Source: Owenia fusiformis (lineage: Eukaryota > Annelida > Polychaeta > Sabellida > Oweniidae). Taken from it: 64,000 bases of DNA. Below the pieces are notes generated by a model, which did not search any database, was not told the origin of the DNA, and saw only the letters and a program-made list of their open reading frames with translations. The stretch spans positions 7,031,815-7,095,814 of the forward strand of contig CAIIXF020000003.1 of NCBI GenBank assembly GCA_903813345.2, given 5' to 3'. Each line of letters starts with the position of its first letter. Positions within the stretch are counted from its first letter, which is position 1. A program made the position numbers and the translations under genes. Below are positions 23,801 to 58,228 of the stretch, piece by piece.

Positions 23801-24318
23801 AGGAGGATTGGCTCCCAGGATCGAAACTCGATATTTTCCAACAATGAAAACGTCGAAATGTCGTTATTTTCTGAAATTAAAACCGACTATAAATTCAAAA
23901 TAAACAGTTCAAAAGATTCGAACCAATATCTCGATCATTTCTTGTGAGTTTTGGAATTTTTCATTTGGAAATAAGACCAAAATTCACGATTTAAATGTTG
24001 AAGTGAACAAAATGGCGGCTGTTTGAATTCGAATTTTGTATTACGACATACCCATATATGGGACAGAATATCGGTGGTGCACTCTGGGAGCCAATCCTCC
24101 TTGGTATTCTCCTCCAAAAAATATTATGAAATAAAAAAGTGGAAAAGTTTAACATACGATTTCACATCTATAAGTGAAAGAAAAACCAAGGGTACATTGA
24201 AAAATGAAATCTATGAATACATAACTCATTACCTGTAGTTATAACTAGTAAATTTACTGCTTTCCCGTAGCATATTCTTGTAAAGTGATAAAATGATTTG
24301 TTTTGAGGGCGCTGCCAT
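20880..24318 (-). CDS. LYRM4: LYR motif-containing protein 4 (ISD11), coding exons 1 and 2; last exon not found
   Basis: Minus strand. Exon 1 (24318-24233) starts MAAPSKQIILSLYKNMLRES and ends SYNY plus two bases. Exon 2 (21000-20880) continues RCYAIQRIKDAF and ends NLGIIKRQ before a GTAAGC donor. The phases fit and give 69 codons. The LYR signature is L12-Y13-K14, a conservative change from LYR. LYRM4/ISD11 is the small mitochondrial-matrix protein that stabilises the cysteine desulfurase NFS1 and, with acyl carrier protein, is needed for iron-sulfur cluster assembly. The family has a further ~20 residues (an IGxLYS..KLxIE-type tail) after this point. I could not find that exon, which should lie below 20880. 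The neighbour is FARS2, divergently oriented as in human. Intron 1 carries several inverted-repeat elements. Confidence 0.92.
22060..22937. mobile_element. 880-bp palindromic element with ~335-bp arms in LYRM4 intron 1
   Basis: The left arm 22060-22396 and right arm 22605-22937 are inverted copies. Landmarks on the left are TAGAAAGGGTGCATTGTAG, ACCGGGTACCGGGTAGTAAA, CATGCTGGGTTCAAACTTGG and TTCAAAATTGAGCTAGAAGC. A GCGTAGCC/GGCTACGC pair lies next to the spacer. Arms differ by scattered substitutions. A single-arm relative sits at 20620-20850. No ORF. Confidence 0.85.
23320..23655. repeat. Degenerate tandem repeats of 'GTCCCGCGAAATCCCGC' type
   Basis: Phrases such as TGTCCCGCGAAATCCCGCAA recur about six times. 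A related, possibly inverted cluster lies at 21665-21780 (GTCCCGCGAATGGCGGGATT). They stand out as GC-rich islands in AT-rich intron sequence. The two clusters flank the palindromic element at 22060-22937. Confidence 0.75.
23793..24110. mobile_element. MITE-like element with 21-bp inverted ends, in LYRM4 intron 1
   Basis: CCAAGGAGGATTGGCTCCCA at 23798 is mirrored exactly by TGGGAGCCAATCCTCCTTGG ending at 24104. Half-copies or diverged copies of the same ends lie at about 21210, 26911, 49612-49733 and 60818-60852, so it is a dispersed family. It ends only about 120 bp from LYRM4 exon 1. Confidence 0.8.
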
Positions 24319-25339
24319 TTTGAATGTGAGCTCTTCTCTGAGGAGATTTGAAATTAAGTTGCATATTATCGCCCGGTAGGTATTTTTATTTTGTATATCT
24401 AAAGTTTTATACAGTTTTATATAATACTAACTCAGGGTAATTGTGTTGCAGAATGTCATTATTATGGCAATTATCCAAAGGGTAGGTCCTTACTATGGAT
24501 CCGTTACATTAGATTGAGTAAGAAGTTGAACTCCGAACATTTGATAGATGTGCAAAGGTTTTTTCTGCAACATTCAATCATGATGATCAATGATTTACTG
24601 TTCAAATCATGGATGGAGGTGTACATGCATGAATCAGCCCTGTCAACCCAACATGTACCCCACAGTTACCCAACATGCGTCACTTACCAAGGTCGCATAC
24701 GTTTTGTTTTTGAACACCGAAGTTCAGATTTTGAACATCTTCGTCAGAATTTCAACACCTTCAATTTTTCACGCTTGATTCAAAAACCTGAGACAATCAA
24801 AAGTAAGATTAAATTTACAGCATATTGAATTTTCGTGCTCGCTGATTCTGAACTTTTCCATAAATTTCTGCCGTAAATAATTTACAATAAGGACGACTAA
24901 ATGGAAAAAGTTTAAACTAACTTTGAATTTCTATTACACTCATCTTATTAAGAGTTCATATCGCATAATAACCCTTATTATCGGATTCCAGCTGTTAGTA
25001 GTATTAATTTGAATAAATTAAAACTGAGTAGTACAGCTGAGTGGACATGTATATGCACCGATAACTAGGTCTATTTTTGCTTAGCTGCCAACGGAAACAC
25101 ACCTTTATAGGAGACTAGGCTATTTGTACATAGCTGTAAATAGCACATGGATTTTAGTTCAGATGATCTGCTCGACTTGTTGAATTTTTTCAACAGTCAT
25201 TTGTTGCAGTTTTTTGGAACTTTATTTACTAGTCTAGCTACATTTGTTTGGACTTATGAACCATTAGTACGGCTCCTAGTGCTCCTGAAATTATGTATTT
25301 GGACAGGTAGGGAAATTTTATGATTTTTCAAGATGGAAG

Positions 25340-25612
25340 TTTGAATACTGAAGGTCTAAATGACCATGGTCTATAATGACCACAGTCAAGGTCTAGATGA
25401 CCACAATTTAGGTCTAAATGACCACAGTTTAGGTCTTAATGACCACAGTTTAGGTCTGAATGACCACAGTTTAGGTCTGAATGACCACATGTTATTTCTA
25501 AATGAACACATTTTAGGTCTAAATGACCACTGTTTATGTCTGAATGCACACACCAAAGGTCCAAATGACCAAAGTACAAGGCCTATAAACCAAAGTTTGA
25601 CCAAGGTTCAAA
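25340..25612. repeat. 21-bp tandem repeat (about 11 copies)
   Basis: The unit GGTCTAAATGACCACAGTTT recurs with a 21-bp period and increasing divergence to the right. The 90-codon open frame across it (repeats of GLNDHSL) is a consequence of the period and not a gene. Confidence 0.88.
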
Positions 25613-28600
25613 ATGAGCCGCCATCAGAATAATAGTCATATTAGAGGTCATATTACAGTTTCAGCGAGCATATCCAATTGCATAGCCTCATAGTAGGTTC
25701 AAATTAATAGAATCATTTTTGTTTTGATTCAAGTTCTAGTAATCTAGTGCTTATAGATTCATGTTCTGTTTATCAGCGGTCTATATGTTCAATATGTTTG
25801 ACTCATTATTTGAGAACAAGTCTGAATTGAAGATAACAGACAAGCATGTAAAATCTGTCCATAAATATTGGTCAAAAACATTATCCTAGTAGATATCAAA
25901 ATATGAAGGAAAGGTTAGAGCAAATAAGCTATCTAGAAAGTAAATGAACTAAAAATGTTCCTAGTCCCAAAGCAGATAGAAATCTACAATTGCAAAATGG
26001 GAAATGGCATATGCAATACTGGTAATGTGTGTCACATGGACTTCCTGAAATAAAGCTCTTTATCCATGGAAATCGGGTTAACAGCCCTAGATCAAATGAC
26101 AATACTCGTACAATATTTTGATTAAAACAGCTATTGTTGCTAAACAAGGATTTCCCATAACCAACAACTGTAGTTGAAACAAGCTTCATGCTTCAAATTT
26201 TCATTTTCAAGAGTGAATTGGAGAATTTTCTGTCTTCATACCATTACCTAACCAAAAAGAGAATACCCCAAGCTGGGCAAAAGAATTGTTTGGTGATGAC
26301 TCAACAAAGATTTTGTCAAAGACATGAAAACATAGTTTTCTAGATCAAAATCTTTCAATAGATTATAAATACAAGTATTTGACAGCCTTTTGAATAGGCC
26401 AGTGAAAGCAGAAACTGTCAGCTGCCAATAGCTATACAGCTAGAAGTCATGACAAACAATGTCATTATAGACGATGTCGCTCCAGCACAACTTAGGCTGT
26501 AGGAAAATCCTTGTCCAATGACAGGTACGTCAATTTTATTTTTAAAATTAAACCAAAATGGATCTAAAAAGATGAATGTTTTGACATAACATCAGATCTA
26601 GAAAAAACAATCTGGAAGTTCACTAAAACAGAAACTTAGGTAAATTACATATACTTTTTGAAGTTTCAAAGTCACCTACATAGAAATATGAAGTATGGTC
26701 AAGGTTACCAGAGATTCTGAGAAATGATAACAATATAGCTTAAGATTTCTAAATGGAAAGCAGCTTTAATATTTCTAAAAACTGCGATTTTAAGCAATCG
26801 GATGTTTTGTCCATCCTTTAAAAACAGGAGATTCATTTAACTCTTAAACATGCAACAGAAAAGCAAAGTCAAACATAGATCAATTTCTGTGTCACATATT
26901 GTTACAGGAGAAAGAGGATTGTTCCCAGAGACTCGTTCTCAATCTAAACTCTAAAAAATCTTAACCATTTAGTTGGTATGAATATTTCAAAATGGAAGAC
27001 ATGGTAACTCTAAGAAACATGAGATGGCCAAACAATTACCGATGGTGAAAGTCCATGCTAAGGATGCTTATATGACCATAAGCATACATTTGAGGCACAG
27101 GAAATAGCTCTGTTGAATGATATAACATCATTTGAGATCATTACTATGGACCTTGCTTCCCTCAAACTCGTGAAAATACCATAAGCACTATTGTGGAATA
27201 TTTAATTTGGTTTTGAATCTTTTATTGATTCTCTGATGTCATTAACCTCTCGCCTATCTGCTACTCATGAACATGATTTCAAGTTAGTGAAATATTTTTT
27301 TCAAACTGAAGTTTCTGATAAATGGGGAAAAGCCTATTGTTGCATTTTTCCCATCATAAAATGGAGCTTTGTAGGTTTGTGATCAATACAATTGAGATGA
27401 ACTTGAAGGCCTTAATAGAAATGATAGTTTCTATCAAAATTCTCGCAAAGACTTTGTAGGGATAGAATCAACCCTAGTCAGTAATCTTACTCAAGTTATT
27501 GAGATACTTTTGAATTGTACTTTAGTCTGTAATCTGTATATTGAACCTCTACATTTATTGACACTTGCAAAGGTCAAAGCAGTCCTACATGTATGCATTG
27601 ATTGCCAAAATAACTCACAAAATATGAATTCAAAATTTGATAGTGATTGGTCCAAGAAGTCGAAATTCAGAATACTAATAGTGTTATCCGAATCAATAAT
27701 TACAATAACAACAAAAAAGCAGCCTGTTTGGCTAAAGTTCAAGTCTGACGGGACAGTAGATTAGGGGAAATAGATTAAACAAAAAATTGTTTCATATGAA
27801 TGAAAGCCATGGATATGGTAGTGAAAGTATTCACAAAACTTAGACAATGTTATATAAAATTAACAAGAAAACCACGATGACATTATGTGAACAAAATGTG
27901 GGGAACGAGATGGCTAGAAATGTTAAAAGCAATGCAAGATCGTTCAGATACCTTTGCCAGAGATATCATTATTACCGTATAATATCTTCCAAGGAATCAG
28001 AATTGAATGTCAGATCAAACCTAGAGAAATTCCTCGATGCATCAAACTAGAAATAAGATTGGGAGATTTTTCCTAATTGAAAGTTTTAAGGTCCAGATAA
28101 ATTGATTTGTCGACCAGTAGAAAATTAATATTTCAGGTGGAAACTAAACCCAGAAACTCTGGAAGTTGACATATTTATTCCGAATAAACAGTCAAATAAC
28201 TTTCCTCCAATTTCTTAAATCAGCCGTTTACTGGTTAAAGTGAGACAGAAAAAATGCACAGATATGGCTCTTATAGCCCCAATGTGGCAAATGGCTCTGC
28301 GGTATCTATAATTGTTGGAAATGTTGGTCTGTATGCCCATCTTATTGCCAAACCATATGAAATTACTAATATCTAATCTTACAGCCTTTATAAAAAAAGA
28401 AGCTACATAACACTAACGGTGTCTAAATTATCATCCTCAAGTTTGAAACTAGAGGTTTCTGTGACAAACTGGCAAAACATGTATGTTCATTAAATCAAGT
28501 AAAGAAAGTACTTAAATTACTTCCAAGGACCCCTAAAAAACATGGGTATGCTGCATGTTCTAATAAACATGACATTAATATTTAGCCTCTGATACAAATT

Positions 28601-29423
28601 TAGCCAATTTCCTAACTGAAATGTCAAATCAGGTATGTGCTATTCGTTTCTCGATACTTAAAGTCTGCAAAATCAGCATATAATGGAACCATAGATAGGT
28701 ACAGGTAAGTCAATACCATGTTCTGGTTGATTTTATGGAAACTTTTACAATGGAAACCCACTAAATAAAATAAATGAAACTTGGGATGTGAATAAGGTCG
28801 TACTGTATCTCACATTGAACATTCGGGTCAGAATAGAATTCTCAACTGAAAGTACACAATAAGTCATGTTAATGTCTATTTCAAGCATGTATCCCAGGGC
28901 CTCTGAAATAATATGCCATTGGATGGTTGTCAAAGACAGAATGTCAACACATAAAATTGGGGTTTCAAGTTTTTTCATGAGAATCCATTTAATGATGTTG
29001 TACTAGCATTTAGAAAATACCAGAAACATCTGAAACAAACTACTAGTAGTAGAAGGGAATCATAAGAAGGAAGTTTAAATTATCCTTGTCAAATGTCATG
29101 CGATGCCATGCATGTACATATCCAGTAAACATCTCATATACATACACATTAGCAGTTTCTATAACAATACATAAAGGTCTTAATTTTATAGAATAATAAT
29201 AATAGATAGATATTTAATAAATACATTTAAGTACATTTGAAAGACATATTTAACCAGGTATGCAGTAACAGTACCATAAACTTGAACATTTGATATATCT
29301 ACAAACCAAGTGATGGGAAATGCAAATTAACTGAATGCTTAACAATTTTACAATCTGTTAAACTGATAAAGGAAATTAAAGGATTTAGATCAGTTGTTCT
29401 GAGGTCATGTTACTTTAAACATG
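25613..29423. other. Interior of the 5.1-kb segment, no gene seen
   Basis: All frames contain only short open stretches without recognisable domains, splice structure or repeat architecture. One half-copy of the GGAGGATTG...CCCAG family occurs at 26911. Confidence 0.45.
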
Positions 29424-29530
29424 CGATATGAACTCTTAATAAGATGAGTGTAATAGAAATTTTACAATTTCTTAAGAATCTCGCTAATGAAATTATAATT
29501 TTATTAACGAGATCTTATTAAGAGTTCATA
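29424..29530. repeat. 105-bp hairpin with 16-bp inverted ends inside the 5.1-kb segment
   Basis: GAACTCTTAATAAGAT at the left is mirrored by ATCTTATTAAGAGTTC at the right. Its left half continues into sequence found just outside the left arm of the 5.1-kb segment (TCTATTACACTC, 24930). Its right half matches sequence just outside the right arm (CTCGTTAATAAAATTATAAT, 30054). Confidence 0.75.
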
Positions 29531-30699
29531 TATTCCCCCCTCGCCCACCCAGTCGTTAATTGTCACTAAAACACAGTTTTGTGTTATTTCAGAACATAAC
29601 CACAGACAACTGAGTTATGAAGGATAGAATTAACATTCAACAATCTTCATCAAGTCAAATATTATGTATCTGGATTTTTACACTCTCAAAGTTGTAATGA
29701 AAGTTTTTAAAGTTTAAATCTCACAAACAGTGAAAGGTTTATATCCTATACTACACAAGGACTTTATTTTAACTTTGCATCCCACAAAGATTTAGGGATA
29801 AATTGGACATCTCACAAGCAGTGGATGTAGTTGTTTTCTTAGTCAAAGAATTCACTGAAGTTTACTCATAGTAAGGTGAGTTTTTCAATGGTTTCAGAAT
29901 ATTAAGTTGGCATCTAAGCAATAGACCTAGTTATCGGTGCATATACATGTCCACTCAGCTGTACTACTCAGTTTTAATTTATTCAAATTAATACTACTAA
30001 CAGCTGGAATCCGATAATAAGGGTTATTATGCGATATGAACTCTTAATAAGATCTCGTTAATAAAATTATAATTTCATTAGCGAGATTCTTAAGAAATTG
30101 TAAAATTATGCCCTAAACTTGTCCTAGTCATCTTCTAAATTAATTATCTGAAACTTGAATAAACCGGGGAAATCAATGTGTTATCTGATTGGTTGTTAAA
30201 TTTGTTTATCAGTATGGTTACGTAACAAATGCAACTCCGTAAATGACAGTTCTAAAAGAAATTAGAAACCGGTTTTTTATATAATTCGCTACCTGGCACT
30301 AGGCACGTGCTGAGTTTGCAGATGGTCATGTGTATGTGTCATTTGAAAGGGTTTCCCTGGATTGCGGCAATCAAATTCAATTGTGTAGAATTCTGACAGT
30401 TGATTGTTCTGTTGATTATCCCAATAATTCAGCAATACTATACCCATATGTTGGTCTGAAGATACATCTAAGGTATGGAAGATATCATATAAGCAATTAT
30501 AATGGGATATTACTGATCGTCCGGGAGAGAAACCCAAGGCGTAGTCTGGCTTTAAGGAAACATTTTTGAAAAATTGCTATACCTGCACATGTTATTTTCT
30601 GGTGCAAAATAAAGTATGAAGACATTTGTATTCCCTTATTTTTCTGGAAAGTATCGTTGTAGTAATACCATGTTCTTACTATTTTCCAGAGTGACCAAA

Positions 30700-34824
<4,125 letters not shown>

Positions 34825-36154
34825 CATATCTAAATGCATTCTAAATTGTGATTGTGAATATATTGAGTGCCTTGAGTGAAATACAGTAAAACCTGTATAA
34901 TCTGAACAGCTCTCTATTCTGAACGTATTTTTGCCCCACTGTTCTGTCTAGCAAAGACTTCCACATTAAAAAACATATATATGTAAAGAAATCAACACCT
35001 GCCAATCTATTCTGAACATATCTTTTGCCCCACTGTTTAATCTGCCAAAGACTTCCACATTTAAAAAAATGTATATATGAAAAGAAATCAACACCTGTCA
35101 ATCTAAACACTTTTGGCCACCCCAAGTGGTATTTAAATTAAATAGGTTTTACTCTATATGTGGTGTGTCATGGAATTGGCAACCTGCAGACTTGAACAGA
35201 ACACATGCTTCTAAAGCCTTATTGCATTAATCTCCTACCCTACAATTATTAAGTAGGCTATTTGCTTGAGGGCAATTTTGAATTTAAATAAGGTAAAAAT
35301 GGCAATGTTCATTTAATCAATTGAATGTTTAAATTATGTTTGTTTCATTTCTGCAATTTTGTTATTGATAATTCCGAGGTCACCATATTTTATACATAAT
35401 ACTATTACAGTAATATGGCTTCATAGAACCTGAATCTGGAGACCATTTTCTGGTCTCTGTATCATGAACCTACATGTAGTTTTTAGATTAATTTTGTTCT
35501 TCAGATCATAATCCAAGTCTTGGTTAAATTTTGTTCTTTCTGGATGTTACTGTAGAAGCTTTGAGAAAAAATATTGAATAAAATACAATTTGTAGAATAT
35601 TGGTACTATAATAAAGACTTAAACAAAGCTCAATTTATATTTCTTTGTTTTAGACATTTCAAATGATTAAAGATTTACTTCATCAAAAATCATGGTTACA
35701 AGTATGGACACAGACAATAATTTTCCATTACCAGGACTTAAAGGTTGTAAAGTAGAAGATGCTCTCCTCCCAACAAACTTCAAAATATGGGTTGCAAGCA
35801 CACACATTTTAACATATAACACCTCAATAATTTTCTAGTTCAAGTGAAGTACATTGTTTTGGATTAGTTTTAGACTCGTAATTTATTGAGTCCTAACAGG
35901 AACATTTGAAGAAGTTACTCACAAAAAACTATCCAAGTCTATGAATATCCATATAAAAGATAACATTTATTTTTCATGTAAATATAAATCCATGAAATTT
36001 CCATATATAAGATTCCATTAATTCTGCATGTAAAAACTTGTAAATAAATTAATTAAAAAGAATAATACAAAATACAAATCAAGTCCATTGTATTTTCCAA
36101 TAAACAAATTCCACAAATCTTTATTTTCAATACTATAATCTGCAACCAAAGTTA
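34825..36154. other. Convergent 3' regions of FARS2 and the isomerase gene
   Basis: The two genes end towards each other 1.3 kb apart. FARS2 3' UTR is expected at the left. AATAAA at 35577-35582 is a candidate poly(A) signal for it. TTTATT at 36120-36125 (AATAAA on the minus strand, 30 nt past the stop) is a candidate for the isomerase gene. At 34880-35155 lies a double copy of the dispersed AAACCTGTATAATCTGAAC repeat. Nothing else was recognised. Confidence 0.5.
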
Positions 36155-38995
36155 TTATAGCTTTGCATTCAGGTCCAGTGGCCTCTCAGCAAATTCAAAC
36201 AATTGTACAAACATATCATACTTCATGTTCTTCATTGCCTCTCTAGTAAATCCACCCTTAGGGATATGTTTGATGACCACATTTTTAGCGGTTTCAATTA
36301 AGTCTTTTGGTTCGGCAATAGCTTCAACCATATTATCTTGCAATAACTCTGGTCCTGTGTAGCGACGTCCAAAGCCAAGCATTTCTCGGTAGACACGTCC
36401 TTTGGGAATCAATGTTCTGAAAAACAACAAATACAGAAGAATGCATATGAACACGAAAATCTTAAACAAGGCATTAATACGTAAAATCTCACCACCTGTC
36501 ATTTGTTACAGATGCCGAATGCCAAACATCAAACATCAATCGCAGAATTTTGAACACCAACCACCAAACACAAAATGCCACCACATAAAAGTTGGAGACT
36601 ATAACAATATGTCACAATTTGTGCAATAAAAACCATCAAAATCTTCAAGGTTTTCCCTCCAGCGTACTAAATCTTAATCATCACTTTTCTGATCAAAATA
36701 TTTCAATAATTTAACCTTTTCAGAGTGCATACAGATTTTAATCAGGGTTGCATATAATTTCTGAATTGAGTTTTCAACAGGGTTCAGCAATCAGCGTTCA
36801 GTTACCATAATGCTGGAAAAATCCCATGGTATTTATTATTAATGTAGTTCCAATTCTTAAAACTTGAAGTAAATATCTATCTGGATTATATGCCTTGTCT
36901 GGATTGCATTGTGCTTATCTAGCCTTAATACTAGCAATCATAGTTGTCATATTTTCTTATCCATTGTACAGTTAAACCTGTCTAAGTGGAACTCCTTTGG
37001 TACCTCAAAATAATGTTTCATCTGGGAAGAATTCTATTAACACAGACTCATCAGAGGTTCAATTTAAATTGCCTGAATTTTGCTAAACTTTGAAAAGTGT
37101 TCCACTTCTGGAGGTGTTCCACTTACAGAGGTTTTTGCATTACAGTTTTTATGTCACTACCACAAGTCAAGTGATGATATATTGTTATAGTCTCCAACTT
37201 TTTTTTGTGGATGGTGTTCGGCAGTCGGCTGTCAACATTTGTAACAAATGGCAGGTTGTGACATTTTGCATGTTAATGCCTTGTTTTTCCTCTATGAATA
37301 GCATTGGAAAAAGAGGGGCAAGAGATGGGTTTTATACAAGGTTGCCTGTTTCCTTCAAACAAAAACAAAAGTAGCTCACTCTAAATAATCGCTCATATAT
37401 TTGTTAAATCTCATTTTCAAGTGAACTTCATTCAGGTTCCACCAACCCCTGTCACTCCGGCCAAGAGCTAACATAACACCAGCACTAAAAGCATGACATA
37501 CAAGTATAGGGTCAAGGTTGTCAAGAAAATGATGTATCTACCTATGCTATCCCTACTACCATCTATGTACATCTATGTACCAATATTATCTTGAAACAAG
37601 GGTATGTAACATCAAATTGAACTTTTCAAGCTTGTGGTATAACCAAAAGTTTTGTCAATTTCGAAAGACATGTACAATGAGCAGTCAAAACATGCTAATC
37701 TTTAAACTTTTGGGCGGTTCTTGAAGTGATGTTCAGTTAGACAGGTTTTACTGTATACAATTAGGCTATGATTCGTTATTTCATAAATTATGGTATTTTA
37801 AAGAAACAATGCATGGTCATGCAAAAGACTTATCACTAGACTACATGTATACTCACTTCAAGTATATTCTCATGAATGAATTAACTCTTAAGTTCATGTG
37901 AACCTCATTGATGCAGAACCATCCTCTTTGACTATTGAACACCCTGTAGTCATGCCCAAGGGATATCATAGCTCCAGCTGCATAACAGTGTCCTTAAAAT
38001 ATGGGACACCTTGTAATTTCCAGATTAAGTACAGGCTTACATGATTTAGTCTCTAAATTTGCCTCAGAGGGAAACTTAATTTTCAGCATGAATGTACCAT
38101 TGTACACATCCATTTAAAACTGAAATAGTACTGTTGAGTTCTGTGTGATCTTTCAGTTTAACATTTTAAAAGTAATGTAGGTTTGTGTTCAAGAGACAAC
38201 ATCAATTCAAAGTAACATTCACATTTTCATATTGAATTATATAATTAATAATTGGCAGTTCTGGTGTACCAGTTACATGCATATATACACTAGTAATCTG
38301 ACCTGACTATTTATAGCTGCAATGGGTGGCATTGGGAATGAAGACACTTTTTTCAGAAGACACATTGTGGACTGATATTGCAGTTACCAGTTGCATGCAT
38401 ATACATATAACGAGTGTCTGTAAGTAATATGACCGTACCATTTATAGCTGCAATGGTTGGCATTGGGAATGACAAGATACGTAGGAATAGCTTGTGCAGA
38501 TTTTCGAAGAACTTCTTGTACTCATCATCTCCCCATTGCTCTCTCAGGGACCCAAGCCAGTTCAGGTTTAACCCATTGCTGTAGAACCTCCCAGTGCCTG
38601 TTGTGATTATAGCCTGGATGTCTTCATTGCTACAAGGGAGAAGAAATTGTGTATGGAGGAACAATACATGTAGCGAATATAAGTGTTTAAGATATAAACA
38701 CTGGTTCATCGCCTACAATCTACATAATAATATTGAGATTCAAAAAGTGATCTTTCATTTCAAAATCAAACTTCAATGTTTGGTTCAAAGTCAACTCATA
38801 ATCCAAACAATGCATCAAAATTTCTATTTTGGGGAAATACAAGTGATCAAATATAAATTACCTTTCAACTTTGTCGAGGGCATCATTGAATCCTTTTAAA
38901 AACTTATTACTGATACGATTCTCACCATTGTTCATGGTTAAAATCGCTATATTCTCTACAAACTCCACCGAAATATTTGGATCATCGTCCGCCAT
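36155..38995 (-). CDS. Enoyl-CoA hydratase/isomerase superfamily protein, probably peroxisomal (four exons, 240 aa)
   Basis: Minus strand exons 38995-38862, 38629-38439, 37992-37857 and 36416-36155 join in phase to 240 codons plus TAA. The protein begins MADDDPNISVEFVENIAILT. It carries the crotonase-fold first oxyanion segment (GRFYSNGLNLNWLG), the FPMPTIAAINGH strand, the second oxyanion helix (CYAAGAMISLGHDYRV) and the GWFCINEVH segment where the isomerase branch has its acidic residue. It ends NAKL: the tripeptide AKL is a type 1 peroxisomal targeting signal. The closest family is enoyl-CoA delta-isomerase (ECI-like), used in peroxisomal oxidation of unsaturated fatty acids. Substrate is inference, and a hydratase is the alternative. 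It shares a 54-bp divergent start region with NSMAF. A decayed duplicate of exon 3 lies at 37380-37497. Confidence 0.87.
36488..36612 (-). mobile_element. Dispersed 'GTCACCACC...GGTGGTGAC' element, inverted copy in isomerase intron 3
   Basis: It starts CTCACCACCTGTCATTTGTT and ends GACTATAACAATATGTCAC, the reverse complement of the plus-oriented copies at 37150-37290, 52345-52470 and 59645-59770. The shared inverted ends GTCACCACC and GGTGGTGAC suggest a small DNA-transposon derivative. Confidence 0.7.
37150..37290 (+). mobile_element. Dispersed 'GTCACCACC...GGTGGTGAC' element
   Basis: It has GTGATGATATATTGTTATAG, TCTCCAACTTTTTTTTGTGG, a TCGGCAGTCGGCTGTC stretch and AACAAATGGCAGGTTGTGAC in the same order as the other copies. 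It lies in isomerase intron 3. Confidence 0.7.
37380..37497 (-). pseudogene. Duplicate, probably inactive copy of isomerase exon 3
   Basis: On the minus strand this reads HAFSAGVMLALG, then RSDRGWWNLNEVHLKMRF, ending before a GTGAGC donor at the same phase as exon 3. It is homologous to exon 3 over its whole length, with a six-codon in-frame deletion where exon 3 has HDYRVFNSQ. The base pair before the exon is AT (CTTGTAT) where an acceptor AG is expected (one change from CTTGTAG), so it probably cannot be spliced in normally. The catalytic NEVH segment is intact and no stop is present, so decay would be recent. Confidence 0.75.
38265..38470. repeat. ~120-bp tandem duplication covering the isomerase exon 2 donor
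   Basis: The block 38387-38470 (TTGCATGCATATACATATAA ... TTTATAGCTGCAATGGTTGG) is repeated at 38267-38345 (TTACATGCATATATACACTA ... TTTATAGCTGCAATGGGTGG). The true donor is at 38438/38439. The duplicate's equivalent position has lost the GT, but an AATAGTCAG|GTCAGA donor-like site lies a few bases on. Confidence 0.8.
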
Positions 38996-39049
38996 TTTGA
39001 AAAGTCACGTGAAAGTCATGTGACTAAATTTTTACAACACGGAAACAAC
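38996..39049. promoter_or_regulatory. 54-bp divergent start region shared by the isomerase and NSMAF
   Basis: Only 54 bp separate the two start codons. The stretch contains a GTCACGTGA E-box (CACGTG core, USF/TFE type) and a second E-box-like GTCATGTGAC. The isomerase start reads CAAAATGGCGGA on its strand, close to the TISU/YY1 consensus SAASATGGCGGC. The NSMAF start reads CAACATGGC, matching its first nine positions. TISU elements direct cap-dependent initiation from very short 5' UTRs, which would fit the lack of space. Upstream non-coding exons are the alternative. Confidence 0.7.

Positions 39050-58228
<19,179 letters not shown>

Larger units (their letters stand above)
24942..30053. mobile_element. 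5.1-kb gene-free segment with 134-bp terminal inverted repeats between LYRM4 and FARS2
   Basis: The left arm 24942-25075 (from ATCTTATTAAGAGTTCATAT to CACCGATAACTAGGTCTATT) and right arm 29920-30053 are inverted copies with no differences that I could see. Similarity continues weakly inward (GCTTAGCTGCCAAC versus GCTTAGATGCCAAC). The interior has no ORF that I recognise. It holds one 21-bp minisatellite and scattered AT-rich sequence. This reads as a non-autonomous DNA transposon or foldback insertion, though the target duplication was not identified. Confidence 0.7.

Noticed and set aside
25360-25632. 90-codon frame of GLNDHSL repeats
   Set aside because: Product of the 21-bp array.
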